Positions 28,347 to 31,256 of a stretch of DNA of 31,256 nucleotides are shown here, piece after piece. The number at the start of each line of letters is the position of its first letter. Position 1 is the first letter of the stretch. Made by a program: the position numbers and the translations under genes. The stretch lies in NCBI GenBank assembly GCA_945834965.1, contig CAMAHZ010000001.1, forward strand, positions 1-31,256. Direction: 5' to 3'. The DNA comes from an uncultured Clostridia bacterium (GTDB taxonomy: Bacteria > Bacillota > Clostridia > Christensenellales > Borkfalkiaceae). The notes beneath the pieces are model-generated. The model did no database searches, was not told the origin of the DNA, and saw only the letters and a program-made list of their open reading frames with translations.

Positions 28347-30596
28347 ATGAAAAAAGTTTTTAATAAAACCTTTGCGGCTATAATGCTTGCAATAGCAATG
28401 GTGCTTGCGCTGTTCGGCGGACTGTTTTTCGCCGGTCACGGCGAAGTTGCCAGCGCTGAAGGCAAGGACGTAACCGTAAAAATCGAAGCTAATACTAAGA
28501 CCTTTTCTAAAGGTACAACGTTTAACGTTACGGTAACTGTAAACTCAACGATAGCTAATGCAATTTTCGATACGGTTACGTTAAACTTAGGCCCCGTAAA
28601 CTCATCAAAAGACGGGTTCTTAGAAGATAAATGTAATATGTTGACGTTTGTTCCTAATAACTCGAGAGTGGTTTTTAAAAAGAGTTCTAACATTTCGTCA
28701 TCGGCTAGCTTTGCAGATAACAGTAAAGCGTATACGACGGGGTACGCCACAAACGGCTTTGCTATGATATCAATAGCAAACACCAGCGGTACTGCATTAG
28801 CTTGTACGGAAGATATTACCTTTACGTTTGGTTTAACGATAGGTTCTGACGTTGCCGATGGTACCGAATTTGAAATAAGCGTATTGCAGACGGGAAACGT
28901 AAACTCGTACTCTTATATGCCTAACGGTGCTTCGGAAAGTACGATTATTAACACGAGCGATAGTGCTAAATTCGAGGTTCAACCCCTTAAATTTACCGTT
29001 AGAGAGCCTAAAAGCGATAACAACTTAAGCTCTATAAAAGTTGGTCAAGGTGAGACAGAGGCGGAATTAGAAACTTTAGACACCAGCTCGACCAGCCTTG
29101 CAATAACCGTTAAAGACCCTTTAAAGCCCATATCCATTTTACCTACGGCTTCGGACGCGGAAGGTGCAACAATTAAAGTAAAAAAGACGACCGATTCCAC
29201 TGATACGGGTAAGGAAGTAAAGTCAGGCGAGAAAAATGATTTCGAAATTCCTGCCGACGGTAAGCTTACCATAGTCGTTATAGCTGAAGACGGAACGGAA
29301 AAGGAATATAATTTGACGGTTACTGTGGTAGGCGCAACGCTTACCGCACTTACCGCAAAGTCGGATACTAAAGTTACGGGCGTAACCGAAGGCGTAAAGG
29401 AAACGTTCGATTCCAAAACGCTTGCATACACCGTAATAGTACCCAGCGATGCAACTAAGGTCGCAATAACCGCAACCGTCTCAACGGGCAACAGCGCAAG
29501 TACAACTATGGCGCTCTCCAAGACGGGTAGTTGTACAATTCCTTCCACCGCAACCAGCGGAACGGCGTTCGACGTAACGGGCGTAGCAGACGGCGACACC
29601 TTAACGATTAAGGCGCAGGCGGATAACGGTGCGGGTACTAAGTCCGAAACTGCTTACGTTGTAACCTTCGACGTCAAGGACGTAGACGTGGCGATTACTC
29701 TTACCGTAGTCGGCAAAACGACGAATAAGACCTTCGCAAACGACGCAACTAAGGCAACCGATAAGGGCGTTGATTATTTCTATCTCGTTACAGGTGAAAC
29801 TAACGCGGCGTCCGACGTAACTATTACGTTCCCTACTACAGCAACTAAAGTTACTTTGGATAGCGTTGCGTATACGGCTTCTAAAACTCTTGCCGCAGGC
29901 GAACATACCGTATTCGTTACGGCAGAAGCAGGAAATACCAAGGAATACAAATTTATATTAAAGGCATACACGGCTCTCCAGTTAAAATCCGGCGTTGTTG
30001 CAGACTTTATGTATGAAGAAGTTACTACGGCAAACGCTTATCGCAGAACATATAAAGAAAAGGGCTTAACTCACGGCAAGGACGACCTTGATTTCACAAG
30101 ATTTGTAATCGGTCAGATTGCTACCGCTACGCCCGTAAACGTTTTCATTACCAACTTTGAAACGAGCGTTGCAAACAGCATAAAGCTTTATAAAGCGGAC
30201 GGAACGCTTATATACAATTTGGGTAGCCCTGCCGACGGCTTCACTTCAGCCGACTTGAACAATGACGATATGGGTATAGGAACGGGTTGGAAACTTGAAT
30301 ACATAGTAGACGGCGACGTTGAAGAAACAGTTTATCTTTCCGTACTCGGTGATTTGGACGGCAACGGCTATTCAAATGCGTTGGATATAACTTTCCTTGG
30401 TAATATTATCAAGGGCGTAGACGCAAACATGCAGAAATTCAACAACAACGTTGAAACCAGACTTGCCGCATATATTTCTAACACGGCGAGCTATTATGCC
30501 GGACAACCCAGAATTACGGCGGTTGAAATCCCTTACGTAAGCCGTCATATCAGGTTGGAAACTCTGTTGACGACAAGATTCTATACCGGTTCATAA
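28347..30596 (+). CDS. Secreted cohesin-like / cadherin-like / dockerin protein (749 aa)
   Basis: A clean signal peptide (MKKVFNKTF, then a hydrophobic core) ends at VASA-EG, residues 37/38. Residues ~38-215 form a beta-rich domain with a cohesin-like order: an opening strand, G..F.V.V..., a (T)LNLGP strand, and a late I.FTFGLTIGSDVADGTEF segment. Residues ~222-330 match cadherin-like beta-sandwich domains (SDNNLSSI... ending DGTEKEYNLTV); ~330-448 and ~449-545 are diverged copies. Residues 547-667 repeat the giant protein's pre-dockerin module, and 668-749 are a dockerin with one canonical loop (GDLDGNG...LD) and a degenerate second segment. It has its own consensus promoter. An adaptor role between a cohesin and another dockerin partner is inferred. 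The cohesin assignment is the least certain point; a generic Ig-like binding domain is the alternative. Confidence 0.92.
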   Translation: MKKVFNKTFAAIMLAIAMVLALFGGLFFAGHGEVASAEGKDVTVKIEANTKTFSKGTTFNVTVTVNSTIANAIFDTVTLNLGPVNSSKDGFLEDKCNMLTFVPNNSRVVFKKSSNISSSASFADNSKAYTTGYATNGFAMISIANTSGTALACTEDITFTFGLTIGSDVADGTEFEISVLQTGNVNSYSYMPNGASESTIINTSDSAKFEVQPLKFTVREPKSDNNLSSIKVGQGETEAELETLDTSSTSLAITVKDPLKPISILPTASDAEGATIKVKKTTDSTDTGKEVKSGEKNDFEIPADGKLTIVVIAEDGTEKEYNLTVTVVGATLTALTAKSDTKVTGVTEGVKETFDSKTLAYTVIVPSDATKVAITATVSTGNSASTTMALSKTGSCTIPSTATSGTAFDVTGVADGDTLTIKAQADNGAGTKSETAYVVTFDVKDVDVAITLTVVGKTTNKTFANDATKATDKGVDYFYLVTGETNAASDVTITFPTTATKVTLDSVAYTASKTLAAGEHTVFVTAEAGNTKEYKFILKAYTALQLKSGVVADFMYEEVTTANAYRRTYKEKGLTHGKDDLDFTRFVIGQIATATPVNVFITNFETSVANSIKLYKADGTLIYNLGSPADGFTSADLNNDDMGIGTGWKLEYIVDGDVEETVYLSVLGDLDGNGYSNALDITFLGNIIKGVDANMQKFNNNVETRLAAYISNTASYYAGQPRITAVEIPYVSRHIRLETLLTTRFYTGS
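28458..28990 (+). other. Cohesin-like domain of gene 3
   Basis: This is residues ~38-215 of the mature protein. It starts DVTVKIEANTKTFSKGTTFN, has an internal VTLNLGPV strand, and ends with a TFTFGLTIGSDVADGTEFEI segment like the closing strands of cohesins. The start of gene 4 carries a similar domain. The assignment rests on pattern only. Confidence 0.45.
29985..30593 (+). other. Pre-dockerin module plus degenerate dockerin of gene 3
   Basis: It shares YEEV, TY.EKG..HGKDD.DF.R, LIYN.G.PA.G, GTGW and VY.SVLGDL.G.G with the end of the giant protein, in the same order. The dockerin's first loop keeps D-x-D-x-N and the final D (residues 669-680). The second segment (GQPRITAVEIPYVSRHI) has lost the loop ligands and has E at the last ligand position. 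The linker also shares VE.RLAA with the giant protein. Confidence 0.75.
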
Positions 30597-30631
30597 ATTT
30601 AGGATATTAATAGATTACTATATCAGCCAAC

Positions 30632-30670
30632 TTGCTTTGCCCGTCGGCGTTCGCCGACGGGGCAAAGCAA
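30632..30670 (+). terminator. Strong GC-rich hairpin between genes 3 and 4
   Basis: TTGCTTTGCCCGTCGGCG (30632-30649) pairs with 30652-30670 over 18 bp, with one bulged G and a tight TT-centred loop. It lies 36 bases after the gene 3 stop. Only a poor T run (TGTGTTTAATT) follows, so it may be an inefficient terminator, a transcript-end protector or a leader structure for gene 4. There is no room for a promoter between it and gene 4. Confidence 0.5.
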
Positions 30671-30710
30671 ATGTGTTTAATTGAACGAATAAGAGAGGAT
30701 ATGTCCGCTT

Positions 30711-31256
30711 ATGAATAAATCGAAAAAAGTAATAGCGGTGGTGGTAACCGTCGTTATGGCGTTATTGCTTACCGCTATGGTTCTGTTACTTTGCATATTA
30801 CCTAATAAAAATAATAATACTGCCGGCTCAGACGACGGTACTACTCAAACTCCGGGAGATGGTACGGGAAATAACGGCGGCTCTTCGGATAATAACGAAG
30901 GAAACTCCGGTTCGGATAACTCTGGTTCAACGGGTAATCCGTCCGATTCACAAAACCCTGCCGAAGAGTTTACGTATATTACGCCTTCTGCAATAACGCT
31001 CACGTCGGATAAAACCGAGCTTACGGCAGGCGATACGTTCACTATTTCAGTAGAGATATTTACCGATAGAACTGATTTGTACTGGCAGGCTATCGACGTC
31101 GTTATAGGTCCTATGACCGACGAAACGACGGTATCAACCGAAATTTCTAACAAATTTGAGTTGGTTGATTATACGATAAACGATAAATTTTCGAGCAGAA
31201 GCGCTTGGGATAATAACACCAATGATAAGTTTAATAGCACCGTAGATATAAACGGT
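30711..31256 (+). CDS. Membrane-anchored cohesin-like protein, N-terminal part (3' end outside window)
   Basis: The 182 codons visible run open to the window end. The start ATG follows AGAGAGG with a rather long 12-base gap, and no other in-frame start exists. Residues 1-6 are basic and ~7-31 are strongly hydrophobic with no A-x-A cleavage site. The only nearby cysteine is preceded by LLL, not a lipobox, so an uncleaved N-terminal anchor is likely. Residues ~33-85 are a low-complexity Gly/Ser/Asn/Asp linker. From ~93 a beta domain begins (ITLTSDKTELTAGDTFTISV, then VVIGPM and FELVDYTIN) that parallels the N-terminal domain of gene 3 (G..F.V.V, LNLGP). It may be the surface anchor for dockerin proteins. 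The cohesin call is tentative, and the C-terminal part is unseen. Confidence 0.8.
   Translation, partial: MNKSKKVIAVVVTVVMALLLTAMVLLLCILPNKNNNTAGSDDGTTQTPGDGTGNNGGSSDNNEGNSGSDNSGSTGNPSDSQNPAEEFTYITPSAITLTSDKTELTAGDTFTISVEIFTDRTDLYWQAIDVVIGPMTDETTVSTEISNKFELVDYTINDKFSSRSAWDNNTNDKFNSTVDING

Noticed and set aside
30567..30596. A promoter for gene 4 inside the end of gene 3 (TTGACG at 30567).
   Set aside because: No acceptable -10 hexamer lies at 16-18 bases; the best candidates (TTCATA, TCATAA) are poor.
30780..30830. Lipoprotein signal in gene 4 (cysteine after the hydrophobic stretch).
   Set aside because: The residues before the cysteine are LLL, so the required small residue at -1 is missing.

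Overview
The window holds four same-strand genes, or parts of genes, for very large secreted or membrane-anchored surface proteins. No enzyme, RNA gene, mobile element or CRISPR array is visible. The organism is most likely a Gram-positive-type Firmicute, probably an uncultured gut clostridial lineage. This is inferred from consensus sigma-A promoters, GGAGG-type ribosome sites, AT-rich spacers, dockerin modules, MBG/Ig-like repeats, and proteins anchored by membrane segments rather than an outer-membrane system. No taxonomic marker gene is present, so the assignment is tentative.

Layout. (1) 1-3507: the 3' part of a gene for a membrane protein with Ig-like extracellular repeats, one C-terminal transmembrane helix and a charge-segregated cytoplasmic tail. 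It ends at a clear rho-independent terminator. (2) 3508-3973: a 466-base spacer with an AT-rich inverted repeat, a sigma-A promoter and a structured leader of about 165 nt. (3) 3974-28111: one uninterrupted 8,045-codon gene. Its product has a signal or anchor segment, then 14 tandem beta-helix super-units (about residues 108-4956). These are followed by about 2,900 residues of MBG/Big-type Ig-like domains, split by one Gly/Pro/Asp linker, and by a C-terminal module plus a degenerate type I dockerin. (4) 28112-28346: a spacer with a perfect-consensus promoter (TTGACA-17-TATAAT) lying on a long inverted repeat, then two back-to-back leader hairpins. (5) 28347-30596: a 749-residue secreted protein with a cohesin-like N-terminal domain, about three cadherin-like beta-sandwich domains, and the same C-terminal module plus dockerin as the giant protein. 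(6) 30711-31256 (open at the window end): the start of a protein with an N-terminal membrane anchor, a low-complexity Gly/Ser/Asn linker, and a domain resembling the cohesin-like domain of gene 3.

How they may work together (inference). The order resembles the parts list of a cohesin-dockerin assembly without enzymes: a membrane-tethered cohesin-like protein (gene 4), an adaptor with a cohesin-like domain at one end and a dockerin at the other (gene 3), and a giant dockerin-bearing beta-helix/Ig fibre (gene 2). Gene 1 would be a neighbouring surface protein anchored directly by its own helix. The best-supported new observation is that repeat units 4-13 of the giant protein strictly alternate between short and long forms. 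The duplicated unit is therefore a dimer of about 1.64 kb (about 550 residues).
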